From Marinospirillum minutulum DSM 6287 (GTDB lineage: Bacteria; Pseudomonadota; Gammaproteobacteria; Pseudomonadales; Halomonadaceae), in the NCBI RefSeq assembly GCF_000422325.1, contig NZ_KE383818.1, forward strand, positions 245,245 to 309,244: 64,000 bases of DNA. The letters are read 5' to 3'. Position 1 is the first letter of the stretch, and every line of letters begins with the position of its first letter. Below are positions 30,501 to 39,763 of the stretch, piece by piece. The position numbers and the translations under genes were made by a program. The notes below the pieces were generated by a model. That model was not told the DNA's origin, made no database searches, and was given only the letters and a program-made list of their open reading frames with translations.

Positions 30501-30959
30501 GAAGCGGTACGAGAAGTACAGGATGTGACGGTAGGTATTCATATGACGGGGCGAGTGGATAGACCTGAAGCGACTATTTTTTCTGAACCCAGCATGGCAA
30601 ACGAGCAGGCCTTATCTTGGTTAATTTTAGGTCGCCCGCTAAAAACAGAAAAAGATGAAAATACGCTCAATGCAGCCGCTATTTCTTATGGCTTAAAGCA
30701 GGCTTCAGGTGTTACCGAGCGTTTAGGTGAAAGCTTAGGTTTAAAAGATTTTCAACTCGTGGCGGAAGGTGGTGGCAGCGAAGCCAGTGTTGTTGCCTCA
30801 GGCTATATTAATGACCGACTCAGTGTAGGTTATGGCGTAGGCGTGTATGATGAAGTGAGCCGCTTTGTGGTGCGTTATGAATTATCACGGCAAGTTTATA
30901 TCGAAGCAGCCAGCGCCCTAGCCAGCTCCCTCGATATTTTTTGGCGCTTAGATTTTTAA
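27507..30959 (+). CDS. tamB: translocation and assembly module TamB
   Basis: A large inner-membrane-anchored protein (1150 residues from the ATG at 27507, which overlaps the tamA stop as ATGA). One N-terminal helix (about residues 8-30) is followed by a long beta-rich periplasmic region, thought to form a lipid-conducting groove. The conserved TamB/DUF490 C terminus contains RVGNDLQTRGELLLVKGTY and ALSWLILGRPL, and ends IFWRLDF. The family length is typically 1200-1400. It converges with trpE across 14 bp without a terminator. Confidence 0.95.
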   Translation: MIRKLAYWLVGTLAGLSFSLLLLVSWLLFTSSGGQWVLGQLPSLKVSGFQGQLASQWQAKRVQWQGEGLALDLQNLAFSWQASCLFDRKVCINNLQLASLKITTPTSQPATSSLPLNLQSLRLPETHLPQLNLFELTQLNGLEISQLALERLDLNGQEQLSHLQLSASWQTTQLSIQHLEVQSPWLTQVLQENQHNTAKVQLEGRLTTEKNWPLSLNLTSELSEYPLQLALTGDLAKLQIQTNLNLSRKEQKAAISLEGWVNLLKTTAPLDLTLAWHNLYPSQTHPELVVGLEDLQLDKGKLTLAGNLQTGWQLVANAQQRINFQPVNLSLTSNLSWQKLVVEKLKLSLDEKRWLAVDFTLNANEPEQFSLDGKLAGQLKSEPSPSVELASSFSGFVNTASLKTEAANYQFNLTDLFITTDQEKLALALSLDSKTWQAETEIKLDDLASLTKILVKTFKPNQAEDLLASYPLAGDLKLNAKLALPAPSLDKKISSQALLSQVSQGDYQLQLASKALGYATSQLINTDFSFNYLGEKKPLNYKTALDPQINLAFSSQELILEKNKQNPSAKVLIEAIKVNLAGLVSDHQLTTTLVLDKQPLHASIQGGVEITDTNTMEWQYQLAALSTELMKPWLPADLRWTDQITGEMQGSWQNQQLKTSLELHSGPGELAIKLEDTLNKTFTWVPLTYHLLNLGLRLEDEELITYLTLDGDQLGYLNTQVTMNLKPDATSQQRPIKGHYQLEGLQVQAFSPFVDLDQLTGLVRGQGEIRGHLLAPELWGNLQLQEVVAVNSRWPITLKRLDGQLLLQGEQLSLEANFATGEGGDGQLTGELFWQPELTARLNLKGDAFQVRIEPWASLQVTPDLTFSYQQETLLLAGKVKVPSGLISVQQLPKQAVRVSEDARVVGREVVIKKGPRLNLDLELLLGNGQESEKPPLSLAAFGLNAEIQGRLRVGNDLQTRGELLLVKGTYQSWGQDLKLRKARLNFAGPISQPFLNIEAVREVQDVTVGIHMTGRVDRPEATIFSEPSMANEQALSWLILGRPLKTEKDENTLNAAAISYGLKQASGVTERLGESLGLKDFQLVAEGGGSEASVVASGYINDRLSVGYGVGVYDEVSRFVVRYELSRQVYIEAASALASSLDIFWRLDF

Positions 30960-30973
30960 CCCTTGTCTTAACT

Positions 30974-32470
30974 TTAAAGGTTATCCAGTCCACGCTCAGC
31001 CATAGCCACGGCTCTGAATACTGCTCTGCCTTTGTTTAGCGTTTCTTCCCATTCCATTTGTGGTACAGAATCGGCAACCACACCTGCACCGGCTTGAATA
31101 TGCAGCTGACCCTCTTTAATAACCGCTGTGCGTATGGCAATGGAGGTATCCATATTGCCGTACCAGCTTAAATAACCTACCGCGCCGCCATACACGCCAC
31201 GTTTAACTGGCTCTAATTCATCTAAAATTTCTAAGGCTCGAATTTTAGGTGCGCCCGATAAAGTACCCGCGGGGAAGGTGGCTCTTAATACATCCATAGC
31301 GGTTAATTCAGGACGCAGTTTACCTACCACGTTAGAAACTATGTGCATAACATGAGAGTAGCGCTCTATCGCCATACTGGCGGTAACTTCCACACTGCCT
31401 GTTTGAGCTATGCGGCCAACATCATTACGACCTAAATCAATTAGCATTAAATGCTCGGCTAACTCTTTGGGGTCGGCTAATAATTCTTTTTCTAAGGCTA
31501 GGTCTTCTTCTGGTGTTACACCCCGTTTGCGTGTACCAGCAATAGGACGCACAGTGACTTCACCGTCTTCTAAACGGGCTAGAATTTCTGGTGAAGAACC
31601 CACCACTTGAAAAGAATCTAGGTGCAAATGGAACATATAAGGCGAAGGGTTAAGCACGCGTAAAGCACGGTATAATTCTAACGATTGCGCTTTAAATGGC
31701 AGACTCATGCGTTGCGAAACCACACACTGCATAATATCGCCTGCGTGAATGTAGCTTTTTATTTTATCCACAGCGGCTTTAAAAGCCGATTCAGTAAAGC
31801 CAGATTCAAAGTCACTTTCTTTGACAGGCTCACGGCCTGTACCTGGGCTGGTGGTATTTAAAGTGGCGGTACGCAGCTTAACTTCTAATAGCTCTAGTTT
31901 TTGTTGGGCTTTTTCTAGTGCATCGGTATCAGCAGGGTTGGCGTGAGTTATTAACAATAATTTACCAGACAAGTTATCAAACACCACTACGTCTTCAGAA
32001 ACCATTAGCAGAATATCGGGCACTTTTAAGGGGTCAGCCATACGTGCAGCAGCTTCAGGATTATTTAAGCTAGGTTCTATATAGCGAATAGTATCGTGTC
32101 CAAAATAGCCCACTAAACCACCGGTAAAACGCGGTTGGTCTGGTAAAGGGGCAACCTTATATTGCGCTTGAAAAGCTTCAACCGCTGCTAGTGGGTCGGT
32201 AACCGTTTCACTGCTAACCAGTTGATTGTTACGAAACAATTTAAAATCATAGCCTTGTACTTCAATGCGTTCGCTAGAAGGTAAGCCAATAATGGAATAG
32301 CGTCCCCACTTTTCACCACCCTGAACTGACTCAAGCAAATAACTGTAGGGTTGTTGTGCCAGTTTCATATAGGTAGAAAGCGGCGTATCTAAGTCAGCAA
32401 GTACTTCACGGCTAACCGGTATGCGGTTATAACCTTCAGCACTTAGGCTAGCAAATTGTTCAGGGGTCAT
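30974..32470 (-). CDS. trpE: anthranilate synthase component I
   Basis: TrpE converts chorismate to anthranilate using ammonia from TrpG, the first step of tryptophan synthesis. The 498-residue protein shows the feedback-inhibition motif near the N terminus ([16 protein letters not shown]). The chorismate-enzyme core follows, with [39 protein letters not shown] and [10 protein letters not shown]. It begins 2 bp after rpe. The usual gph gene between rpe and trpE is absent, and no leader peptide or attenuator is visible. Confidence 0.97.
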   Translation of the reverse strand: MTPEQFASLSAEGYNRIPVSREVLADLDTPLSTYMKLAQQPYSYLLESVQGGEKWGRYSIIGLPSSERIEVQGYDFKLFRNNQLVSSETVTDPLAAVEAFQAQYKVAPLPDQPRFTGGLVGYFGHDTIRYIEPSLNNPEAAARMADPLKVPDILLMVSEDVVVFDNLSGKLLLITHANPADTDALEKAQQKLELLEVKLRTATLNTTSPGTGREPVKESDFESGFTESAFKAAVDKIKSYIHAGDIMQCVVSQRMSLPFKAQSLELYRALRVLNPSPYMFHLHLDSFQVVGSSPEILARLEDGEVTVRPIAGTRKRGVTPEEDLALEKELLADPKELAEHLMLIDLGRNDVGRIAQTGSVEVTASMAIERYSHVMHIVSNVVGKLRPELTAMDVLRATFPAGTLSGAPKIRALEILDELEPVKRGVYGGAVGYLSWYGNMDTSIAIRTAVIKEGQLHIQAGAGVVADSVPQMEWEETLNKGRAVFRAVAMAERGLDNL

Positions 32471-32472
32471 GC

Positions 32473-33171
32473 TTAGATTCCTTTTAGTTGTTCTCTTAGC
32501 GCTTTAAGCACTGAATCATAACGGTTAGGGTCTTCTGCCTTAGCGGCACCAAAAATTGCCGAGCCAGCTACAAAAGCATCAGCACCGGCAGCAGCAATTT
32601 CTGCAATATTGCCCACGCCTACGCCACCATCAACTTCTAAACGTATAGGTAAGCCGCTAGCAATAATGCGTGCTCTGGCTTCGCGTAATTTTTGCAGGGT
32701 TTGTGGAATGAATTTTTGTCCACCAAAGCCTGGGTTTACACTCATTAGTAAGATTATGTCTAAACGCTCCATTACATAATCCATTAGGTTTAAAGGTGTT
32801 GCAGGGTTAAAAACCAAACCTGCTTTACAGCCACCGTCACGAATCATTTGTAAGCTGCGGTCGATATGTTCTGACGCTTCTGGATGAAAAGTAATACTGG
32901 TAGCACCCGCTTCAATAAAGTCAGCGATCATTTTATCAACCGGCTTAACCATAAGGTGCACATCAATGGGTGCGGTTACACCATGATCTCTGAGTGATTT
33001 ACAGACCATAGAGCCAATGGTTAGATTAGGCACATAATGGTTATCCATTACATCAAAATGTACCCAGTCTGCACCGGAAGCGAGCACCTTATCAACCTCT
33101 TCACCCAAGCAAGCAAAGTTAGCAGAAAGTATAGAGGGAGCAATAATATAATCAGTTTTTGAAGCAGGCAT
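32473..33171 (-). CDS. rpe: ribulose-phosphate 3-epimerase
   Basis: Rpe interconverts ribulose 5-phosphate and xylulose 5-phosphate in the pentose phosphate pathway. The 232-residue TIM barrel has the catalytic/metal blocks [34 protein letters not shown] and EVDGGV. It is first of a tight pair with trpE, so both should come from one promoter in the 145-bp gap upstream of 33171. Confidence 0.97.
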   Translation of the reverse strand: MPASKTDYIIAPSILSANFACLGEEVDKVLASGADWVHFDVMDNHYVPNLTIGSMVCKSLRDHGVTAPIDVHLMVKPVDKMIADFIEAGATSITFHPEASEHIDRSLQMIRDGGCKAGLVFNPATPLNLMDYVMERLDIILLMSVNPGFGGQKFIPQTLQKLREARARIIASGLPIRLEVDGGVGVGNIAEIAAAGADAFVAGSAIFGAAKAEDPNRYDSVLKALREQLKGI

Positions 33172-33316
33172 GGTGTTTTTATCTCTAGCAAAAGAAGTCT
33201 TTAGTCATTTTAAGGTATTCAGCCCTGATGTGCAGCTTTGTTAAATCTTTACAAGGCTTGGTTGTCGCTTGCTGGGTGTTTATACTCAAGGAAGCCAAAT
33301 TTAAGGAAGTGTCTAA

Positions 33317-34321
33317 GTGAAAAAATTATTAACCCCCTTTGTCTTTGCTTCGTTTATCAGCTTCATTTACACCAATGCAGCTTTTGCGGCTGATGCACCT
33401 TTTGGTTTTGATGATGAAGAAGAACAAGAGGTTATACAAGAGCGTAGTAACCCAGACCCCATGCGCGAGATGCTGACCGCTTTAGTGGCTGAAGTGCCCG
33501 CAGAAGAAGTTGTTAACCTGCCTTTAAAAGAAGATGAAACCTTCTTAGCACTAAAAAAACTATCGCTAAGTTTTAAACCTAAAGGACAGGTGCTAATGCT
33601 ACCCGGTGATAGACAGCACCCTAACTGGCCACAAGGTATTGCACCTTTAAGGCAGGTTTTACCTGAATACGGCTGGACAACCTTAGCTGTGTCTTTGCCT
33701 ATTTATAAAAGTGCTGGGGTTGCTAAAAGAACCCTTGGTCCAGGGCCTTTGTTGGGCTACTCCAGTAAGAGCAGTCAACCCCAAAAGAATGAAGAAAAAA
33801 CTGATCCTGCCGCTGGCGCTGGTTTTTTAGGTGGGGCGGATGAAGAAGAGAAGGAAGAAGTGGCAGTAGAGGTGGTTGATCCAGTCGAAGCGCTTAATGA
33901 GCACCGCACTTTGGTAGAAGCACGCGTTCAAGCAGCTTTACAGCATTTAGGTAATCAGGGTAAGCAGGTGTTGGTCTTGCAGGGTGAAAGTGTTTACTGG
34001 CTACAGCCTTGGCTAGCAGCAGGTGGACTCGCAAAAAGCGCACCACTCATATTACTTTATGTTGAAGCACCCGCTGGCGCAGATTCAGCAAGTTTTGCTG
34101 AGCTAATTAAAACGCTGGGTGAACGTCCTATTTTAGATATTTATGCGGGTCAAAATGCTTTGCAGGCTAACTGGGCAGCCGAGCGTAAAATCGCTTATTT
34201 GCGAGCTGGTAATAACCAAGCAGTGCAAATGGCTGTTAAAGTACCGGTTAGTAGTGGTGATGGTACGGATAGCCGCTGGTTAACACAAAGAGTAGAAGGC
34301 TGGCTAAGAGGTCTTAGGTAG
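33317..34321 (+). CDS. DUF3530 family secreted protein
   Basis: A 334-residue protein with an N-terminal signal peptide (hydrophobic residues about 7-22, ending AAFAA). The DUF3530 signature follows: VLMLPGDRQHPNWP...PLRQVLPEYGWTTLAVSLP, an alpha/beta-hydrolase-like fold in which the normal catalytic serine motif is not obvious (LQGESVY may replace it). An acidic low-complexity insert (about residues 160-195, rich in Glu) is notable. Function is unknown. It converges with djlA with only 2 bp between stops. Confidence 0.8.
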   Translation: MKKLLTPFVFASFISFIYTNAAFAADAPFGFDDEEEQEVIQERSNPDPMREMLTALVAEVPAEEVVNLPLKEDETFLALKKLSLSFKPKGQVLMLPGDRQHPNWPQGIAPLRQVLPEYGWTTLAVSLPIYKSAGVAKRTLGPGPLLGYSSKSSQPQKNEEKTDPAAGAGFLGGADEEEKEEVAVEVVDPVEALNEHRTLVEARVQAALQHLGNQGKQVLVLQGESVYWLQPWLAAGGLAKSAPLILLYVEAPAGADSASFAELIKTLGERPILDIYAGQNALQANWAAERKIAYLRAGNNQAVQMAVKVPVSSGDGTDSRWLTQRVEGWLRGLR

Positions 34322-34323
34322 TT

Positions 34324-35172
34324 TTAAAGACCGCGAGCCTTTTTTAGTAGCCCATAAGCATGTTGAATCTCTTGGGCTCTTTCTTTGCCTTTCTCTAAAG
34401 CACGATCAGTAATACCTTGCGCCATGAGTTTGTCAGGGTGGTGCAAGCTCATTAACTTACGGTAGCTAAGTTTAATCTCCTCAGGTTTAGCATCACTATT
34501 AATACCTAAAGTTCGATAAGCCGCTAATAAAGCAGGTTCACTGGCTGATTTATTCTGTTGATAGGTTTGTTGTGTTTTATAGCCTTTTTGCTTGCGCACA
34601 CGTTGGTGCAAACGGTCAGCTTCTAGCTGACTAACGTTTACTAAAGCTAAAAAAGAATAGATAACAGAGATTTGGTTTTCGCTAGCTGGACCACCGGCAT
34701 AGGCCATATTAAAAAGCTGATCAATAAAATCTAAACGCCTTGTTTTTTTACTAGCATAACGTTTACGCAATAATTCCAGTTTAGGTTCTATTTGGTTGGT
34801 TGCTAGTTTGCCCTCATTAAAACGGGCTATGGCAACGGCTCTTTCTTGAGGTCTTAGCTTCATACGTTTGAAGACAGCTTCAGCAGCGGCTATTTCTTGT
34901 GGAGAAATACGCCCATTTTGTTTGGCTACATAGCCTAGGCAAAGAAATAAGGTGTCGCGGTAAATTAATTCACTGGACTTAGGTAAAGAAACACGAGGCA
35001 AGCGTTTAAAGAAGTTAATTAAAATAGTGAAAATTGAATGCCGATGAAAGTCAAAGCTGTGTCCTAGCATAATACCCAAGGCTGCACCCGCCCAACCCCC
35101 AAGCATAAAGCTCAACAATAAACCCACTGCCTTACCGGCAAAATGCGGTAATTTAAGCTTTTTTAGCTTCAT
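34324..35172 (-). CDS. djlA: membrane-anchored co-chaperone DjlA
   Basis: DjlA is a type III J-domain protein of the inner membrane that stimulates DnaK. The 282-residue protein has an N-terminal glycine-rich membrane helix (AVGLLLSFMLGGWAGAALGIMLGH). A TerB-like helical domain (about 60-180) follows, then a C-terminal J domain with HHPDKL. Length fits (E. coli 271). It overlaps murU by 4 nt (ATGA) and is the third gene of amgK-murU-djlA. Confidence 0.93.
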   Translation of the reverse strand: MKLKKLKLPHFAGKAVGLLLSFMLGGWAGAALGIMLGHSFDFHRHSIFTILINFFKRLPRVSLPKSSELIYRDTLFLCLGYVAKQNGRISPQEIAAAEAVFKRMKLRPQERAVAIARFNEGKLATNQIEPKLELLRKRYASKKTRRLDFIDQLFNMAYAGGPASENQISVIYSFLALVNVSQLEADRLHQRVRKQKGYKTQQTYQQNKSASEPALLAAYRTLGINSDAKPEEIKLSYRKLMSLHHPDKLMAQGITDRALEKGKERAQEIQHAYGLLKKARGL

Positions 35173-35912
35173 ACCTTACAATCCCTAGATAACGTCATCT
35201 TATTCATTAAGTGAGCATTTAATTCAGTTAAGCGCTCGGGTGTGCCCACATCAACCCAATGGCCTGTTACTAGGGCTGCTTTAGCCCTTTGTTTGTCTAT
35301 CATTAAACGCAACAAAGGCGATAAAATAAAGGCATCACCAGCCTGGTAAGCCACTTGATAAGCCGCAGCTAGCCATTGTTCATCTAACATAGCTGGATTA
35401 ATACGGCTAATGCCAGCAAAGGTTTTGCTTTGCATTCCAGCACCTGGCTGATTAGCTAGTAAGCCTGAGTTTTTTTCAAAGAAAAAATCCCCTTGTGGAT
35501 GATGGGCTGGATTATCAACCAGCAGCATAAATAATAGTTCATCTTCTGTGGCAGCTGGTAGCTGGGGTAACTCACTCAACCAAACATCACCGTTAATTAG
35601 CAAAAAAGGTTCTTCTCCTAAAAGAGCTTTAGCCTGTAATAAACCGCCCCCTGTTTCTAGGGGGGTGGTTTCAACGGAATAGCTAACCTCTAAACCCCAA
35701 GCAGCACCCTCTTGAATAGCATCAATAATTTGTTGGCCTAAATAGCTAACATTAATAATAACCTGCTTAATACCCTGGGCTGCTAAGTTTTCTAAATGCC
35801 AAAAAATTAGCGGCTTGCCTGCTACTTTTAGTAGTGGTTTAGGGGTATGCAAGGTGAGTGGCTGCATTCGCTTGCCTTCACCTGCTGCAAAAATCATTGC
35901 CTTTTTAACCAT
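35169..35912 (-). CDS. murU: N-acetylmuramate alpha-1-phosphate uridylyltransferase MurU
   Basis: MurU forms UDP-MurNAc from MurNAc 1-phosphate in a peptidoglycan recycling route that bypasses de novo synthesis and intrinsically lowers fosfomycin sensitivity. The 247-residue nucleotidyltransferase opens with MIFAAGEGKRMQPLTLHTPKPLL (the nucleotide-binding G-x-G-x-R and conserved Lys). It also has LLINGDVW (metal-binding Asp) and the C-terminal HWVDVGTPERL. It follows amgK with an 8-nt overlap, the known Pseudomonas pair, which supports the specific assignment over other sugar nucleotidyltransferases. Confidence 0.92.
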   Translation of the reverse strand: MVKKAMIFAAGEGKRMQPLTLHTPKPLLKVAGKPLIFWHLENLAAQGIKQVIINVSYLGQQIIDAIQEGAAWGLEVSYSVETTPLETGGGLLQAKALLGEEPFLLINGDVWLSELPQLPAATEDELLFMLLVDNPAHHPQGDFFFEKNSGLLANQPGAGMQSKTFAGISRINPAMLDEQWLAAAYQVAYQAGDAFILSPLLRLMIDKQRAKAALVTGHWVDVGTPERLTELNAHLMNKMTLSRDCKV

Positions 35913-36963
35913 TATTACGCTGCTGTAAAAAATTATTGAAGTTTGTAATAACTACTTGAGTTAACCAAGCTTGTAGGTCGGCAAGTTCTGGATAGTTTTG
36001 AGTCGCCCTTACTAGGTGTTTCAAGGTGAGGGGAATATCAAGCAGGTAATTTGGTTTATCATCGCGCAAGGCTAGGCGTGAAAAAATACCAGCAACTTTT
36101 AAGTGGCGCTGCATTCCCATCCAATCAAACCAACGTGTAAATGTTTGCAGGCTAACAGGTGACGCTTGTTGACAATACACTTGATGAAAATAAGCCAGCC
36201 AAGCTTGCTGGGTTGCTTCAGGCCAATCAAGATAGCAGTCACGAATAAGCGAAACAGCATCGTAGGTGCAGGGGCCATAAACAGCATCCTGAAAATCAAT
36301 AATGCCGAGTTGATTTGTTTCTAAAACCATTAGGTTACGAGAATGGTAGTCACGATGCACAGTAACCTGAGGTTGCTCTAAAGCAGAAGTTATCAAGGCT
36401 TGTTTAAATACCTCCCAATTTTTAGGTAGGCTGGCTTTGGGTAAACCAAGTAACTTTTCAAAAAACCAATCATCAAACAAATTCAGTTCACGGTTTAAAA
36501 GTTCATGGGTATAGTCAGGCAGTGGGTGTTCTTTAGCCGCTGCTTTAGTCAGTTTTTGAATGCCAGAAAGTTGGTTTAACGCTTGTTGATAGAGTTGATT
36601 CACTTCTACAGACGGTATATTTGTTACCTTTTGCATAAACTGCAAATCGCCAAAATCTTCAAGCAAAGCAACACCCAGTTGCAAGTCATGGGCAAGAACT
36701 TGAGGAACCTCTACACCCTGCTGGCGCCAAGCCTTAGCTAAACTAATAAAACTGTGCGAACTCTCCTTGTCGGGCGGTGCATCCATCAGAATTAAGCTGT
36801 TACCTGTGGTATTTTGTTCAGCAGTAATGCGGTAGTAGCTACGAAAGCTTGCATCGCCAGCTACCTTGCTTAACTTGGTGTCTGGATGAGTGAGCCAAGG
36901 TGCTAGCCAGGCTTTAATGCTGAGTGAACGATCCATTTGTATAGGTGTCTGCTTAAGGCTCAT
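35905..36963 (-). CDS. amgK: anomeric MurNAc/GlcNAc kinase AmgK
   Basis: AmgK phosphorylates the anomeric hydroxyl of MurNAc or GlcNAc, feeding MurU. The protein is an APH-type kinase with VHRDYHSRNLMV (catalytic HxDxxxxN) and IIDFQDAVYGP (metal-binding Asp). The open frame reaches 37056, but that would leave only 18 bp to the divergent lptD start. The ATGs at 36963 (352 residues) and 36936 (343 residues) fit the family better, although neither has a clear ribosome-binding site. I chose 36963 with that reservation. Confidence 0.9.
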   Translation of the reverse strand: MSLKQTPIQMDRSLSIKAWLAPWLTHPDTKLSKVAGDASFRSYYRITAEQNTTGNSLILMDAPPDKESSHSFISLAKAWRQQGVEVPQVLAHDLQLGVALLEDFGDLQFMQKVTNIPSVEVNQLYQQALNQLSGIQKLTKAAAKEHPLPDYTHELLNRELNLFDDWFFEKLLGLPKASLPKNWEVFKQALITSALEQPQVTVHRDYHSRNLMVLETNQLGIIDFQDAVYGPCTYDAVSLIRDCYLDWPEATQQAWLAYFHQVYCQQASPVSLQTFTRWFDWMGMQRHLKVAGIFSRLALRDDKPNYLLDIPLTLKHLVRATQNYPELADLQAWLTQVVITNFNNFLQQRNNG

Positions 36964-37074
36964 GATAGTTTTAGTCGTGGCAGTGGTAAGTAGATTAGCT
37001 ATAATACGCAATTTTTCAGACTTTAGCAGGCTAGTAGGTCTCGCTTGGCTAGTCATTTTGTTTGGGAGTAGTGC

Positions 37075-39750
37075 TTGAAGTTCAAGTTTTTTAATAACGG
37101 CTTAGCCCCCAGTGTACTAATACTGAGTGCCCTGATGTTGGCAGCTTTTGCTGTGCATTCAGCGCCGCCTAAAGAACTTGCACCTGAGTTTTTAGATTGG
37201 CAAGTTTATTCCATACAACCAGTAGATGAAGTCTGCCGAGGTTATTATTTATCGCCCGAGCTAGATTTACCTGAAGCCCACTTGCCAACCGAGCAGGCAC
37301 GTTTATTTGCTGATGCTAAGCAGCTTAATTATTCCGCTGAAGGTGGCTTGTTAATGCAGGGCAATGTGCGTCTGCGTAAAGGCTCACTTTATTTAACATC
37401 AGATCAAGCCAGCCTAAATGCAACCCGTGATCTTGCAGAATTAAAAGGCAATATAGGTATACGCCAAGAGGGTTTGTTGTTGCGTGGTGCAGAGGGTGAG
37501 TACCAGCTAGCTACCGAACAGCTGCAAATGAGTGAAGCGCATTATGTAGTACACCAGCAGCGTTTAAGAGGCAGCGCTTGGAAGCTAGAGCAGCGTGCCG
37601 ATGGAGTTGTAACCCTAAGTGATAGCTCTATGACTAGCTGCTCTCCGGGTGATAATGCTTGGCGCTTAGTTGCTGGTCGCTTAAACCTTAACCGAGATAC
37701 AGGTTTTGGTGATGCCTTTAATGTGCGTATGGAAGTATTAAAGGTTCCCGTTTTTTATTGGCCCTGGTTAAGATTTCCGATTGATGATCGCCGCCACACG
37801 GGTTTATTGTCACCGACTATTTCTTGGTCTAAAAATAGTGGCTTAGATTACCAACAGCCCTTTTATTGGAATCTAGCACCTAATGTAGATGCAACTTTTT
37901 ACCCACGGCAAATAGATATGCGCGGCTTTATGTTGGGTACTGAAGTGCGCTATCTAACTCAAAGAAATTCTGGCGAAGTTTATTATGCGCGTCTAAATAA
38001 TGATGAACAGTTTGCTGACTACGACCGCTGGAATTTTGCAGCTAAACATAAGGGTAGTTTAAATGCCGACTTTAGTTACCAGCTAGACTTTGCACAAGTA
38101 GGTGATGACAGCTACTTAGAGGACTTAAACAGTAATAGTTTTGTAACGGCAGAAACTGAACTTTTACAGCAGTTAAGCTTTAGCTACAAAAATAGAGGCT
38201 GGCAAACCAAGTTGAATTTCCAAGGTTACCAAAAGTTAAAGCCAACAAACAAAGACTCACCAATAGAAGCACCCTACAAACTGTTTGATTTAACCCAAGG
38301 CCGTATAGCTAATCGCACTGAGTATTATCGTTTACCTCAGTTAGAAATACGTAAAACTGCTCGTTGGGGCAATAATTATCAAGGTGCTTTGCTGATTGAT
38401 TTTACCCAGTTTAAAGGCTTGTTTGATAAAGAGCTAGAAAATGACTCAGGTATTAAATATACCAATTATGAGTCATCAAGTATAAGTCTAAAACCTGGTA
38501 GTAATGATAAGTACTATTTTGCTAGTGCTGGTCAATATGGCGTACCTGATGCTTTACGCTTGCATCTGCAGCCTAGCTTAAATGCCGAATGGCGTTGGCC
38601 TTGGGCTTATATTCGACCTGAAGCTAAGCTGAAATTTACTCAATACGATCTAAAACCCTATTGGTCAGCTACGCTGGCAGAAGAAAAACACAATAATATT
38701 GATCTCAAGCCCTCAGCTTTAGTGCCGGTGTTTAGCCTAGACAGTGGTTTGTATTTAGAAAGAGATGCTCAACTATTAAACAAAAAACTGCTACAAACAC
38801 TAGAGCCTAGGCTTTACTTTGCTTATGTGCCTTTTGTTGAGCAGTATCAAATACCCAACTTTTTTGATGGTGCTTTTGTAGAAGACAGTTATGGGCAGTT
38901 ATTTAGAGCTGAACGCACGACCGGCTTAGATAGAGTGGGTGATGTAAAAAAAGTAACTTTTGGTTTAACTCAGCGTTTAATTAGTCAAAATACCGGTTAC
39001 GAGCTGGCCAGTATAGGTGTAGCTAAGGCAGCTTATTTAGAAGATAGACGGATTGATAATAGTTATTGGCATCCTGATAGAGTAGATAATAAGGGAAAAA
39101 AAATCCGTAATGACTTTTTACCTGTCGAAGAAAGAGCCTATAAAAATGTTCGCAAAACTTCTAACCTAGGTTTGCAGGGCAGCTTAACTTTAACTAAAGA
39201 TTTAAAGCTAAACTCTAACCTTATGTGGGATGACCACTTCCATAAAACTGAAAGCTCTAACACCTATTTAACTTATACTGGTATAACCAATAGCCAATTT
39301 AATGTGGGGCATAGTTATACTTCTAATTATCAGAACCTAAGCTTAAAAGGGCCTAAGCCAGATAAAAACCTAGTAAAAAATAATTGGTCTTACCTAGAAC
39401 ATGCTGAAGAGCAAGTTTATGCCTCAATGATTTATTCACTTAATCAGCATTGGCGCATTTTCGCCAAGCAAGGCCATGATTTAAAACGTTCTGAAAAACT
39501 CGATAGTATAACCGGCGTAGAATACAACTCTTGTTGTTGGCAAATACAGTTGGTGTATCGTGATTGGGTTGATAACCCTGACAGCTCACCCCTATTTAAC
39601 AAAGCTTTAGATGCAGAAGAACAATTTGAAGCAAGAAAACGAGATTATGGAATTTTCCTTAATGTGGTATTTAAAGGCTTAGGTGGTGTGGGTCAGCCCA
39701 TCCCAGAGCTTTTAGGAACAGAAGTCCAAGGTTATACCGATCGCCCTTAA
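37075..39750 (+). CDS. lptD: LPS-assembly outer-membrane protein LptD
   Basis: LptD with LptE inserts lipopolysaccharide into the outer leaflet. The 891-residue protein has a signal peptide (residues about 10-30) and a jellyroll OstA domain (about 70-190, GGLLMQGNVRLRKG). The large barrel begins at FYWPWLRFPIDDRR. The disulfide cysteines are all present: C54 (VCRGYY), one in SCSPGD, and the adjacent pair in NSCCW near the C terminus. The start is TTG with GGGAG 6 nt upstream; there is no closer ATG. A TATAAT hexamer at 37000-37005 is a plausible -10. The long chain surA-pdxA-rsmA-apaH-glpE follows. Confidence 0.96.
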   Translation: MKFKFFNNGLAPSVLILSALMLAAFAVHSAPPKELAPEFLDWQVYSIQPVDEVCRGYYLSPELDLPEAHLPTEQARLFADAKQLNYSAEGGLLMQGNVRLRKGSLYLTSDQASLNATRDLAELKGNIGIRQEGLLLRGAEGEYQLATEQLQMSEAHYVVHQQRLRGSAWKLEQRADGVVTLSDSSMTSCSPGDNAWRLVAGRLNLNRDTGFGDAFNVRMEVLKVPVFYWPWLRFPIDDRRHTGLLSPTISWSKNSGLDYQQPFYWNLAPNVDATFYPRQIDMRGFMLGTEVRYLTQRNSGEVYYARLNNDEQFADYDRWNFAAKHKGSLNADFSYQLDFAQVGDDSYLEDLNSNSFVTAETELLQQLSFSYKNRGWQTKLNFQGYQKLKPTNKDSPIEAPYKLFDLTQGRIANRTEYYRLPQLEIRKTARWGNNYQGALLIDFTQFKGLFDKELENDSGIKYTNYESSSISLKPGSNDKYYFASAGQYGVPDALRLHLQPSLNAEWRWPWAYIRPEAKLKFTQYDLKPYWSATLAEEKHNNIDLKPSALVPVFSLDSGLYLERDAQLLNKKLLQTLEPRLYFAYVPFVEQYQIPNFFDGAFVEDSYGQLFRAERTTGLDRVGDVKKVTFGLTQRLISQNTGYELASIGVAKAAYLEDRRIDNSYWHPDRVDNKGKKIRNDFLPVEERAYKNVRKTSNLGLQGSLTLTKDLKLNSNLMWDDHFHKTESSNTYLTYTGITNSQFNVGHSYTSNYQNLSLKGPKPDKNLVKNNWSYLEHAEEQVYASMIYSLNQHWRIFAKQGHDLKRSEKLDSITGVEYNSCCWQIQLVYRDWVDNPDSSPLFNKALDAEEQFEARKRDYGIFLNVVFKGLGGVGQPIPELLGTEVQGYTDRP

Positions 39751-39763
39751 TGGAGAGATTTTA

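Noticed and set aside
36961..37056. Full-length amgK frame starting at 37056
   Set aside because: It would leave only 18 bp to the divergent lptD start and adds about 30 residues not typical of the family.
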